A stretch of DNA of 35,336 bases from CBIFVZ01 sp966185765 (GTDB lineage Bacteria; Pseudomonadota; Gammaproteobacteria; Enterobacterales; Enterobacteriaceae): the NCBI GenBank assembly GCA_966185765.1, contig CBIFVZ010000042.1:1-35336 (forward strand), given 5' to 3'. Shown piece by piece: positions 14,847 to 22,465 of the stretch; position 1 is the stretch's first letter, and each line of letters begins with the position of its first letter. Below the pieces are notes generated by a model. The model saw only the letters and a program-made list of their open reading frames with translations. It was not told the DNA's origin and did not search any database. Both the position numbers and the translations under genes were made by a program.

Positions 14847-16205
14847 ATGAGCATTTTAACCACACAGCAGCCAGAACTCAGTGCTATTGAACAGCAGGTT
14901 GTCCGTAAGCTATTTCGTCGGCTGATTCCGTTTTTGTTTGTCCTGTTTTTCTTCTCATTTCTTGACCGTATCAACATTGGCTTTGCTGGCCTGACTATGG
15001 GCAAAGACCTCGGTCTGAGCGCCACCATGTTTGGTCTTGCCGCCACGCTGTTTTATGTGACCTACGTTATTTTTGGTATTCCAAGCAATATTATGCTGGG
15101 GATAGTTGGCGCGCGCCGTTGGATTGCAGTCATCATGGTGCTGTGGGGCATCGCGTCAACCTGCACGCTGTTTGCCACCGGTCCGGGTTCCTTGTATGTG
15201 TTGCGTATGATTGTTGGCATCACCGAAGCGGGATTTCTACCGGGCATTCTGCTGTATCTTACCTGGTGGTTTCCTGCCTGGTATCGCGCCCGCGCCAACG
15301 CGCTGTTTATGATTGCTATGCCGGTAACCATGATGCTCGGTTCCGCCGTGTCGGGTTACATCCTGGCGCTGGATGGCGTAATGAACCTCAAAGGCTGGCA
15401 GTGGTTGTTTTTGCTCGAAGGGCTGCCGTCAGTATTATTGGGTATTGTGGTCTGGCACTGGCTGGATGACAAACCCGCCGATGCCCGCTGGCTTAACGGT
15501 GAAGAGAAAATGGCGCTTGCGGTAATGTTGTCGCGCGATGGTCAGCGCAAGCCTGTCGCTGACGCGCCACGCTTTCAGTTGCGTGAGGTGCTCACGCCAG
15601 TGGTGCTGATGTACACACTGGCTTACTTTTGCCTCACCAACACCCTGAGCGCCATTAATATCTGGACACCGCAAATACTGCAAAGCTTCAACCAGCACAG
15701 CAGCACTATTGTGATTGGTCTGCTGGCTGCCATCCCACAGCTGTGTACCATTTTTGGCATGATTTGGTGGAGCCGCCGTTCTGACCGGCTTCAGGAGCGG
15801 CGCATGCACACCGTGCTGCCGTATCTTTTTGCGGCCCTGGGCTGGCTACTGGCCTCCGCCACCAGTCATGCGCTGGTGCAGCTTTTCGGGATAATTATGG
15901 CCTCTGTCGGTTCGTTTACCGCGATGGTGGTGTTCTGGACTACCCCAGACAGCGCGATAAACCCGGTGGCGCGTGCGGTGGCGATTGCACTGATTAATGC
16001 CGTCGGTAACGTTGGCTCTGCGGTCAGTCCGCTGTTAATTGGTGTGGTGCACGATGTGACCGGTAGCTTCAACGGTGGCCTGTGGTTCCTGGCCGGGTTA
16101 CTGGTGGTGGGGGCCGGGCTGGTGTGGTGTATTCCGCTGCTTAAACGTGCTGATGATGCCGTGGTGCAGGGGGCGAAGGAGTGCGCATCACAGGAGGCGC
16201 AGTAA
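14847..16205 (+). CDS. hpaX: HpaX-like MFS aromatic acid permease
   Basis: A 12-helix major facilitator (anion:cation symporter type) of 452 residues from ATG 14847 (GGAG upstream). It resembles E. coli HpaX, the 4-hydroxyphenylacetate permease, along its whole length: FSFLDRINIGFAGLTMGKDL, ATLFYVTYVIFGIPSNIML, GITEAGFLPGILLYLT and YFCLTNTLSAINIWTPQILQ. The central loop (about 220-245) is shorter and divergent, as is usual. The gene is divergent from hpaR, but no hpaBC or hpaGEDFHI lies in this window. It either feeds a pathway encoded elsewhere or carries a related aromatic acid. Confidence 0.88.
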   Translation: MSILTTQQPELSAIEQQVVRKLFRRLIPFLFVLFFFSFLDRINIGFAGLTMGKDLGLSATMFGLAATLFYVTYVIFGIPSNIMLGIVGARRWIAVIMVLWGIASTCTLFATGPGSLYVLRMIVGITEAGFLPGILLYLTWWFPAWYRARANALFMIAMPVTMMLGSAVSGYILALDGVMNLKGWQWLFLLEGLPSVLLGIVVWHWLDDKPADARWLNGEEKMALAVMLSRDGQRKPVADAPRFQLREVLTPVVLMYTLAYFCLTNTLSAINIWTPQILQSFNQHSSTIVIGLLAAIPQLCTIFGMIWWSRRSDRLQERRMHTVLPYLFAALGWLLASATSHALVQLFGIIMASVGSFTAMVVFWTTPDSAINPVARAVAIALINAVGNVGSAVSPLLIGVVHDVTGSFNGGLWFLAGLLVVGAGLVWCIPLLKRADDAVVQGAKECASQEAQ

Positions 16206-16241
16206 GGATGCGTAATTGCGGCTAAACGCCGTGGGCTACAG

Positions 16242-16275
16242 TAAGCATTCCGTCCCCCTGTGAACGGAATGCTTA
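16242..16275. terminator. terminator between hpaX and treA
   Basis: TAAGCATTCCGT / ACGGAATGCTTA, a 12-base perfect stem with a 10-base loop, lies in the 84-base gap between these convergent genes. There are no long T-runs. Confidence 0.65.
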
Positions 16276-16289
16276 TCACACGCGCCGCT

Positions 16290-17999
16290 TTACTGACCTG
16301 CCGCCTGCTGTGATGGCGGCGCATTGTTTGTCGCCGGGGACTGGCCCGGATGCTGCTGCGGCACGCTGTCGCACGGTTTGTCTGCCGGGCACAGCAAATC
16401 CAGCATTTTCAACGTGACGCCATTAGTCCAGCCAAAGCCATCCTGCAACGGGTATTCTCCGCCGCCACCGCCTGTGCCCGTTGAGCTAACGTCATATTTT
16501 TCCACCAGCTTTTGTTCGCTGTTGTAGGTGTGCTGTACGTTGCTCAGAAAGCGCCAGGTGACTTCCATAGCCTCATCCTGCTTACCGTAATGTTGCAGAC
16601 CGACCACTGTCACCCACTGCAGCGGCGCCCAGCCGTTAGGTGCATCCCACTGCTGGCCGGTTTTTACGGTAGTGGTTGCGATGCCGCCCGGTTTAAGCAA
16701 CTGGCGTCGTACGGCGGCGGCGGTTTTTGTGGCACGCTCTTGCGAGGCCAGCTTCACATAGAGTGGGAACATGGCCGCTGCGGTGAGCGGGCTGCGCACG
16801 GTATTGGTTTTCAAATCATAATCGGCATACCAGCCGTTTTTGCTGTTCCAGAGGTGGGCCTCAATGGCTTTCTGGCGCTGAGTGGCAAGGGTGGCGTAAC
16901 GCTGGGCCTCACTCTCGTCCCCGGCCTCGCGACTGGCGCGTGCGAGCGTTTGCTCAAGCTGATACATCAGCGCGTTTAAGTCTACCGGCACAATGCTGGT
17001 GGTACGGATGGTGCCGAGCTTTTGCGGGTCATCCATCCAGCGTGAGCTGAAGTCCCAGCCTGAGGCTGCCGCTGCGCGCAGGTCGCGGTAAATCTCTGTC
17101 GCCGGGCGCTCCGGCGTGTTTTTGGCGGTGGTGATATCGTCGAGCCAGGATTCAGGGCGCGGTACGTCGCGCGCATCCCAGTAGCGGTTGAGCACCGCGC
17201 CGTCGCGCAGTTTCACCACGCGTGCGCTGGCGTCACCATTTTTCAGGCTATCGCTGCCCGCCATCCAGTACCCATACTCTTTTTTAAGCTGCGGCAGATA
17301 GCGCTTAAGCGCGTCAGGTTCATGGCTTGCCAGCAGTTCTACCATGAAAGCAAAAAATGGCGGCTGGGAGCGGCTCAGGTAGTAGCTGCGGTTGCCATTG
17401 GGGATGTGGCCCCAGTTGTCGATTTCCCAGGCGAAATTCTCGACCATGTTTTGCACCTTGTCCCAGTGGTTGCCTTCGGCAAGGCCGAGCATAGTGAAGT
17501 AGCTGTCCCAGTAATAGACCTCGCGAAAGCGCCCACCTGGCACCACATAAGGTTTGGGCAGGGACAGCAGCGAGTCCCATTCCCCGGCGCGCTCGGTGGT
17601 ACGCGTCAGTACCGGCCACAGACTCTCGATGTGTTCACGCAGGCTTTGCCCGGCGGGCGGGATATACTTTTCGCCTTCGCCAGGTACGGTGAAGTTCAGT
17701 TCCACAAAATGGCGCAGGTCAAAGCCGGAGAGGTCGCGCTGCATGCGGTAGTCGGCCAGAATCATCAGTGGATCGCTTTTAGGCACCGCGTCGGCAAAGG
17801 TTTTCTGGTCTGGATACAGTTTTGCGCGCTGCACAGCATCAAACAACGGGCCAAACAAGGCATCAGGCGGCTGTGGTACAGCAGCCGGTGCCGGTGAGGT
17901 GTCGTCGGCCAGGGCTGGAAATCCGGTGAACAGTCCAGTTAACACAAGCTGGATGGCAAAAAAAAGCGCAGGCGGGCGGCGCAAATCGGTTTTTATCAT
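16290..17999 (-). CDS. treA: periplasmic trehalase TreA
   Basis: A GH37 enzyme that hydrolyses trehalose to two glucose molecules in the periplasm, allowing use of external trehalose at high osmolarity. The 569-residue protein (E. coli 565) begins with signal peptide MIKTDLRRPPALFFAIQLVL...ALA. Trehalase signature 1, PGGRFREVYYWDSY, is at about 154-167 and signature 2, QWDAPNGWAP, at about 450-459. The predicted acid/base pair is Asp near 316 (SGWDFSSRW) and Glu near 500 (VEKYDV). A Gly-rich loop (GTGGGGGEYP) follows, as in the family. The C-terminal tail after Cys542 is Pro/Gln-rich. GGAGAA precedes the start. In E. coli treA also lies near emtA. Confidence 0.96.
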   Translation of the reverse strand: MIKTDLRRPPALFFAIQLVLTGLFTGFPALADDTSPAPAAVPQPPDALFGPLFDAVQRAKLYPDQKTFADAVPKSDPLMILADYRMQRDLSGFDLRHFVELNFTVPGEGEKYIPPAGQSLREHIESLWPVLTRTTERAGEWDSLLSLPKPYVVPGGRFREVYYWDSYFTMLGLAEGNHWDKVQNMVENFAWEIDNWGHIPNGNRSYYLSRSQPPFFAFMVELLASHEPDALKRYLPQLKKEYGYWMAGSDSLKNGDASARVVKLRDGAVLNRYWDARDVPRPESWLDDITTAKNTPERPATEIYRDLRAAAASGWDFSSRWMDDPQKLGTIRTTSIVPVDLNALMYQLEQTLARASREAGDESEAQRYATLATQRQKAIEAHLWNSKNGWYADYDLKTNTVRSPLTAAAMFPLYVKLASQERATKTAAAVRRQLLKPGGIATTTVKTGQQWDAPNGWAPLQWVTVVGLQHYGKQDEAMEVTWRFLSNVQHTYNSEQKLVEKYDVSSTGTGGGGGEYPLQDGFGWTNGVTLKMLDLLCPADKPCDSVPQQHPGQSPATNNAPPSQQAAGQ

Positions 18000-18169
18000 T
18001 AAGGATTCTCCATAACAAAATGCGCAATGCGTAACGAGAACAACGTAATGAAAACCTTAGACGAATTTTGCTTATACAGCGTGAAAGGGCGCGCGAATTC
18101 TGTGACCGCAAGCGGCATATCGGCAAACGAGGGGGAAGAAAGAGGTCTGCGTCCGTGCAGGTCCGCTGG

Positions 18170-18634
18170 TCAGCCATTCAGCGCTTTCCAGCGCTTATAA
18201 ACGTGAATGGCGCGGCTGTCCGGGTGGTGCACCATCGGCAGGCGACGCTGCTCGATAGGTTTTTTATATTCATCGTAAAAGGTGTCCAGCTCGAAATACT
18301 TACGGTCATCGCGATACAGCGGCGCGTAATCTTCACGCGTGGTGATATAGGTGACCTGCCTGGGGCTACAGTAATACAGCGCCCCAAGACACATAGGACA
18401 GGGATTGGCAAGAATATAAATCTCACAGTCAGTCAGGTTTTCCGTTTGCAGCTTCTGACAGGCGGCGCGAATAGCCAGGATTTCCGCATGCGCAGTGGGA
18501 TCGTTGGACTGGGCAACCTGGTTGGCGCTTTCGGCAATCACTTCGCCGTTGCGCACGATAACGGTGGCAAATGGCCGACCACCGGCTTCGACATTCTGCA
18601 TAGCAAGATCAATGGTGCGTTTAATAAAATCCAT
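18170..18634 (-). CDS. guanine deaminase-like cytidine-deaminase-fold enzyme
   Basis: A 154-residue zinc hydrolase of the nucleoside/nucleobase deaminase fold. The zinc motifs are His49-Ala-Glu51 (DPTAHAEILAIR) and Pro-Cys79-Pro-Met-Cys82 (NPCPMCLGALYYC). The length and the TSNDPTAHAE-like segment resemble Bacillus-type guanine deaminase (GuaD) rather than TadA, which has different flanks. The substrate could be guanine or a related purine/pyrimidine, releasing ammonia; which one cannot be read from sequence. AGGAGA lies 5 bases before the ATG. It is the same strand as treA with a 170-base gap, so co-transcription is uncertain. A nitrogen-scavenging role would suit the neighbouring urea operon. 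Confidence 0.8.
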   Translation of the reverse strand: MDFIKRTIDLAMQNVEAGGRPFATVIVRNGEVIAESANQVAQSNDPTAHAEILAIRAACQKLQTENLTDCEIYILANPCPMCLGALYYCSPRQVTYITTREDYAPLYRDDRKYFELDTFYDEYKKPIEQRRLPMVHHPDSRAIHVYKRWKALNG

Positions 18635-18937
18635 GCTTTCTCCTGATAACGTGGTGTCTGTTTAAAGGTAGGAACGGGGTTGTATAAGCACAACGACTGA
18701 TACGCCATTTAGGTATAGACACGGGCTATACCAGGCCTGCTTTTCCTGCGGGCAGATGGGGAAACATAAGGAAAGGGGGGACCTCGATGAATAATATTCA
18801 TCTTTGAACGGTGCCACTTTCGCTTTTAATTCAGCCAGGTAACAATACACGCGCTTAACAGGATGTTCTTATGGACACAGCCGGGTTTACCGCCGGTTAA
18901 GACAAAGATTAAAAATGAAATGTAGACAGAGGGATTC
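18635..18937. other. divergent intergenic region
   Basis: Three hundred bases between the deaminase gene and the YfaP-like/TPR gene, transcribed away from each other. It must hold both promoters. I see no clear operator, terminator or small gene; a minus-strand frame at 18662-18850 has no ribosome site and is not supported. Confidence 0.5.
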
Positions 18938-20125
18938 ATGGAAAAGAAATTGAAATCAGGGATATTGGTATCATTACTGGCACTGTCCGGTTATAGCTGG
19001 GCGGGCAGTACCAGTGTCGAGATCCTAAGCGCCGTGGTGAAAGATGCCAAAATTCCAGGCGCGCAGGTGACGCTGCAACGCAACGGCGAAAGCTCCGTCA
19101 GCGCCACAACCAATGCACAGGGCAAAGTGGTGCTCAACGGCGCGTTGGCTGATGACAGCAACACGCTACTGCTGGTCAAAAAGCCGGGGTACTCCAACCT
19201 GGTGGTCAAATGTCCGTGTGACGGTCTCTCTTACGCGCTCAGTCCAGTCATGAACGGACTGGATAGCATGCGTGTCGTGCTTACCTGGGGCGCAACGCCA
19301 TACGATCTTGATTCGCATATCGTCTACCCTGGCAATCACATTTATTACGCCCATAAAGAGGGCAATAAAGGTAACCTCGATGTTGATGACACCGACAGTT
19401 ACGGCCCGGAAACCATCACGCTGACAGAGCGTCAGAACGGGCAATCTTACGTTTACGCCATCCATAACTTTAGCGATCGTATGTCGCCACAGAGCACGAG
19501 TCTGGCTTCCAGCGGTGCGAAGGTGTTTGTGTACGTTGGGGAAACGCTGGTGCGTACTTATTATGTGCCGACTCAGCAGGCGGGTAACTTGTGGACCGTA
19601 TTTAAAGTCACCCCTGCGGGTGAGTTTGTTGATATTAACCGCGTTGAAGGCGTAAGCGTGGAGCCTGTGAACATCGCAAGCCAGTTGTCGCCTGCACTCA
19701 GTGATAGCTGGACGGCACAGAACACCGTGAGTTGGGGCCAGGCCGATATGGCGGCATCGCGTGAGTGGAATCTCAAAGGCGAAGCGGCCTATCAGCGTAA
19801 AGACATTGACCAGGCGATTTATGCCTTCACCGAGGCGGTTAACCTGTGGGCGGACAACGGCAAGGCATACGGTAACCTGGGGCTGGTTTACCAGAAAGCC
19901 GGGCGTACGGCAGAAGCGCTGTGGGCAAACCGTAAAGCGCTGGCGTTGGCAAGCGGTGCTGGTGCGCCAACGGTTCGTGCTGGGGCTAACTACAATATTG
20001 GCAAGATTTATGAAGCCTCGGGTAACTACCAGGAAGCACTGACATACTACAAAGCTGCACGTAACGAAAAAGAAAATAAGGTTTACGATAATGCTATCGC
20101 GCGTGTTCAGGAGCTGATTCATTAA
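18938..20125 (+). CDS. secreted YfaP-like and TPR protein, unknown function
   Basis: A 395-residue exported protein with signal peptide MEKKLKSGILVSLLALSGYS-WA (cleavage near residue 22). Residues about 24-105 look like a carboxypeptidase-regulatory or Ig-like beta domain (GAQVTLQRNG, TNAQGKVVLNG). Residues about 112-235 resemble the YfaP/DUF2135 domain: VVLTWGATPYDLDSHI, then GNLDVDDTDSYGPETITL, with many Asp residues that could bind metal. The C-terminal 120 residues form about three TPR units (GEAAYQRKDIDQAIYAFTEA, NLGLVYQKAGRTAEALWANR, NYNIGKIYEASGNYQEALTY). AGAGGG precedes the ATG. It stands alone with its own terminator. The beta-domain plus TPR layout suggests a periplasmic scaffold; function is not known to me. 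Confidence 0.8.
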   Translation: MEKKLKSGILVSLLALSGYSWAGSTSVEILSAVVKDAKIPGAQVTLQRNGESSVSATTNAQGKVVLNGALADDSNTLLLVKKPGYSNLVVKCPCDGLSYALSPVMNGLDSMRVVLTWGATPYDLDSHIVYPGNHIYYAHKEGNKGNLDVDDTDSYGPETITLTERQNGQSYVYAIHNFSDRMSPQSTSLASSGAKVFVYVGETLVRTYYVPTQQAGNLWTVFKVTPAGEFVDINRVEGVSVEPVNIASQLSPALSDSWTAQNTVSWGQADMAASREWNLKGEAAYQRKDIDQAIYAFTEAVNLWADNGKAYGNLGLVYQKAGRTAEALWANRKALALASGAGAPTVRAGANYNIGKIYEASGNYQEALTYYKAARNEKENKVYDNAIARVQELIH

Positions 20126-20134
20126 TTCCACGAG

Positions 20135-20161
20135 GCCGGTATCGGGTGATACCGGCTTTTT
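20135..20161 (+). terminator. rho-independent terminator
   Basis: GCCGGTATC-GGGT-GATACCGGC followed by TTTTTATT, 10 bases after the TPR gene stop: a textbook intrinsic terminator isolating it from the urea operon. Confidence 0.95.
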
Positions 20162-20507
20162 ATTCCCCCTCTCTCAGCGTTTATTGCTCCCGTTCGCACC
20201 AAAAGCGTCAATTACACAGAACTAAGATAATCATCGTCGTCATTTTCTGACCTGCTTATGAGGGGTATCGTTTTAATGTCGATATTGTTGGCACCTTATT
20301 TTGAAAAAGGCGTGTTAATAACATGCCTTTTCTCTACAGGCATAAGAGAAGTGGAGAATGGGCGTGAATAATGACGATCATCAGCGATGTATTCACCTGA
20401 GATAACAGCGCTGTCATAAAATACGAGTCATTGTGAAAATGCAGGCAATATCATCATAGCGTGTTCATCTGGAATATTTATCAGGCATTATTTATTCCAA
20501 TATGATA

Positions 20508-20524
20508 TGCACCGTTATTGTACG
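20508..20524 (+). promoter_or_regulatory. distal NtrC-like site
   Basis: TGCACC-GTTAT-TGTACG has a perfect left NtrC half-site (TGCACC) and a weak right half. It lies about 110-126 bases upstream of the predicted sigma-54 start, exactly 21 bases from the proximal site. Confidence 0.45.
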
Positions 20525-20528
20525 CAGA

Positions 20529-20545
20529 TGACCTTTGTTAGTGCA
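20529..20545 (+). promoter_or_regulatory. proximal NtrC-like site
   Basis: TGACCT-TTGTT-AGTGCA has a perfect right half (AGTGCA) and the expected 17-base span compared with TGCACY-N5-RGTGCA. Centred about 98 bases before the predicted start site, it is in the range used by NtrC enhancers such as glnAp2. Confidence 0.55.
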
Positions 20546-20608
20546 TTTACGAGCGTTTTAAATGTCACCAATGCGATTTATCCAATATAAAACAGCTAAA
20601 TAATAGTT

Positions 20609-20623
20609 TGGCACGGCAATTGC
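20609..20623 (+). promoter_or_regulatory. sigma-54 promoter of the urea operon
   Basis: TGGCAC-GGCAA-TTGC matches the RpoN consensus TGGCAC-N5-TTGC fully. The -24 GG is at 20610-20611 and the -12 GC at 20622-20623, with the required spacing. Transcription would start near 20635, giving a leader of about 28 bases before atzF. No sigma-70 promoter of similar quality is visible. Confidence 0.92.
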
Positions 20624-20662
20624 TCCTGGAATTCCATCTTGTATACCAGCAGGAATTCCAGC

Positions 20663-22465
20663 ATGACCATAATGATGGGGAAAACCCTGAGTGCCTGGCA
20701 AAAAGCCATAGCGCAGGATGGTGAGTCAGTATTCACACGATTAAAAGCGCATATTGACGCGATGCCGGTTGAGGATAACGCCTGGATTGTTATCGCCAGC
20801 GAGGCACAGCTGCGCGCGCAGCTTGATGAGCTGCTTCCACGCTATCGTACTAATCCGCAGTCTTTGCCGTTGTACGGTATCCCGTTTGCGGTGAAAGACA
20901 ATATCGACGTCGCGGGTTGGCCGACCAGTGCGGCTTGTCCGGCCTTTACCTACACGGCGCAGCACGATGCCACCGTTGTGGCACAACTCAAAGCGGCAGG
21001 CGCTGTCGTTATCGGCAAAACTAACCTTGACCAGTTCGCGACAGGGCTGACAGGCACGCGCTCGCCGTTTGGCGCGGTTGCCAACGCCTTTAACCCCGAG
21101 TACGTCAGCGGCGGGTCCAGCTCCGGTTCCGCCTCAGTGGTCGCACGCGGGCTGGTGCCGTTTGCACTGGGAACCGATACCGCAGGCTCCGGGCGCGTGC
21201 CTGCGGGATTTAACAATATTGTTGGCCTCAAACCCACCAAAGGCTGGCTGTCGGCCGCAGGCGTGGTCCCTGCCTGTCGGCTGATTGACACGATTTCGGT
21301 GTTTGCGCTGACGGTGCAGGACGCGTTTGTTGTTGCCACGCTTGCCGGTGGAGAAGATGCCCTGGACGCTTACTCGCGAACGAATCCAGCCACCGCACCG
21401 GCGACACTGGCGCCAAACCCGGTATTCGCTATCCCTGACAGGCTGAAATTCTTTGATGATACGCAGGCGCAGCAGGCCTGGCAGCACACGCTGGAGGCGC
21501 TGCGCGCAAGCGGCGTGACGCTTAAGCCCATCGACTTTACTGACTTCTATCAGCTTGCAGAACAACTCTACCAGGGACCGTGGGTGGCCGAGCGCACGGC
21601 CGCCGTGGGCGACCTGTTACAACACCCTCAGTTAATGGATCCTACGGTTCACGCCATTGTCGCAACCGGCCAGAACTACAGCGCCGTAGAGGCGTTTAAC
21701 GCGGAATATCGCCGTGCCACGCTGGCAACGCGTATTCAGCATGCATTGAGCGAGGTGGATGCGCTGGTCGTCCCCACGTCGCCCACCATCCACACCATTG
21801 ACGAGATGAAGCAGGAGCCGATTCGCTTCAATTCGCAGTTTGGCACCTACACCAATTTCACTAACCTTGCCGATCTTAGCGCGCTGGCACTGCCAGGTGT
21901 TTTTCGCGAAGACGGCTTGCCTGCGGGCATCACGCTGATTGCACCGGCCTGGCACGACAGGGCGCTGGCGTCGTTTGGCATGCGCTGGCAGTACGAGCAG
22001 AACCCAGAACTGGGGGCGACCGGGCAGCGGTTAGCACCCGGCGAGGCAGCACTGCCCGCCTCTGCGCACCACGCACGTGTAGCGGTCGTTGGCGCACACC
22101 TGCGCGGCATGCCGCTTAATTTTCAGCTGACAGAGCGTAACGCTGTCTTTGTTGAAGCCACCGAAACCGCACCGTGCTACCGGCTGTATGCCCTGGATGG
22201 TACCACGCCTGCCAAACCCGGTATTGCACGCGCAGATTCCGGCGCAGCAATAGCCGTAGAACTGTGGGACATCCCGCTTGCCCGCTTTGGTGAATTTGTC
22301 GCTGAAATCCCTGCGCCGCTGGGCATTGGCTCGCTGGAGCTGGCCGACGGGCGCTGGGTGAAAGGTTTTATCTGCGAACCGGCGGCGCTGAGTACGGCTA
22401 CCGACATCACTGAATTTAAGGGCTGGCGCAGCTGGGTGGCCCATCAGGAGAGCCAACATGTTTAA
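20663..22465 (+). CDS. atzF: allophanate hydrolase AtzF
   Basis: Hydrolyses allophanate (urea-1-carboxylate) to ammonia and CO2, the second step of urease-independent urea breakdown. The 600-residue protein starts at ATG 20663 with AGGAA 7 bases upstream; the TTG at 20639 lies only just downstream of the predicted transcript start. The amidase-signature domain (about 40-450) carries the Ser-cisSer-Lys triad: Lys78 (AVKDNID), Ser152 (GGSSSGSA) and Ser176 (DTAGSGR), spaced as in known AtzF enzymes. A C-terminal domain (about 470-595) corresponds to the AtzF-specific region that processes the N-carboxylated product. Its stop overlaps the urea carboxylase start by 8 bases, so translation is coupled. 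Confidence 0.95.
   Translation: MTIMMGKTLSAWQKAIAQDGESVFTRLKAHIDAMPVEDNAWIVIASEAQLRAQLDELLPRYRTNPQSLPLYGIPFAVKDNIDVAGWPTSAACPAFTYTAQHDATVVAQLKAAGAVVIGKTNLDQFATGLTGTRSPFGAVANAFNPEYVSGGSSSGSASVVARGLVPFALGTDTAGSGRVPAGFNNIVGLKPTKGWLSAAGVVPACRLIDTISVFALTVQDAFVVATLAGGEDALDAYSRTNPATAPATLAPNPVFAIPDRLKFFDDTQAQQAWQHTLEALRASGVTLKPIDFTDFYQLAEQLYQGPWVAERTAAVGDLLQHPQLMDPTVHAIVATGQNYSAVEAFNAEYRRATLATRIQHALSEVDALVVPTSPTIHTIDEMKQEPIRFNSQFGTYTNFTNLADLSALALPGVFREDGLPAGITLIAPAWHDRALASFGMRWQYEQNPELGATGQRLAPGEAALPASAHHARVAVVGAHLRGMPLNFQLTERNAVFVEATETAPCYRLYALDGTTPAKPGIARADSGAAIAVELWDIPLARFGEFVAEIPAPLGIGSLELADGRWVKGFICEPAALSTATDITEFKGWRSWVAHQESQHV

Noticed and set aside
18662..18850. 62-codon minus-strand frame between deaminase and TPR genes
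   Set aside because: No ribosome site or conserved pattern; most likely promoter DNA.
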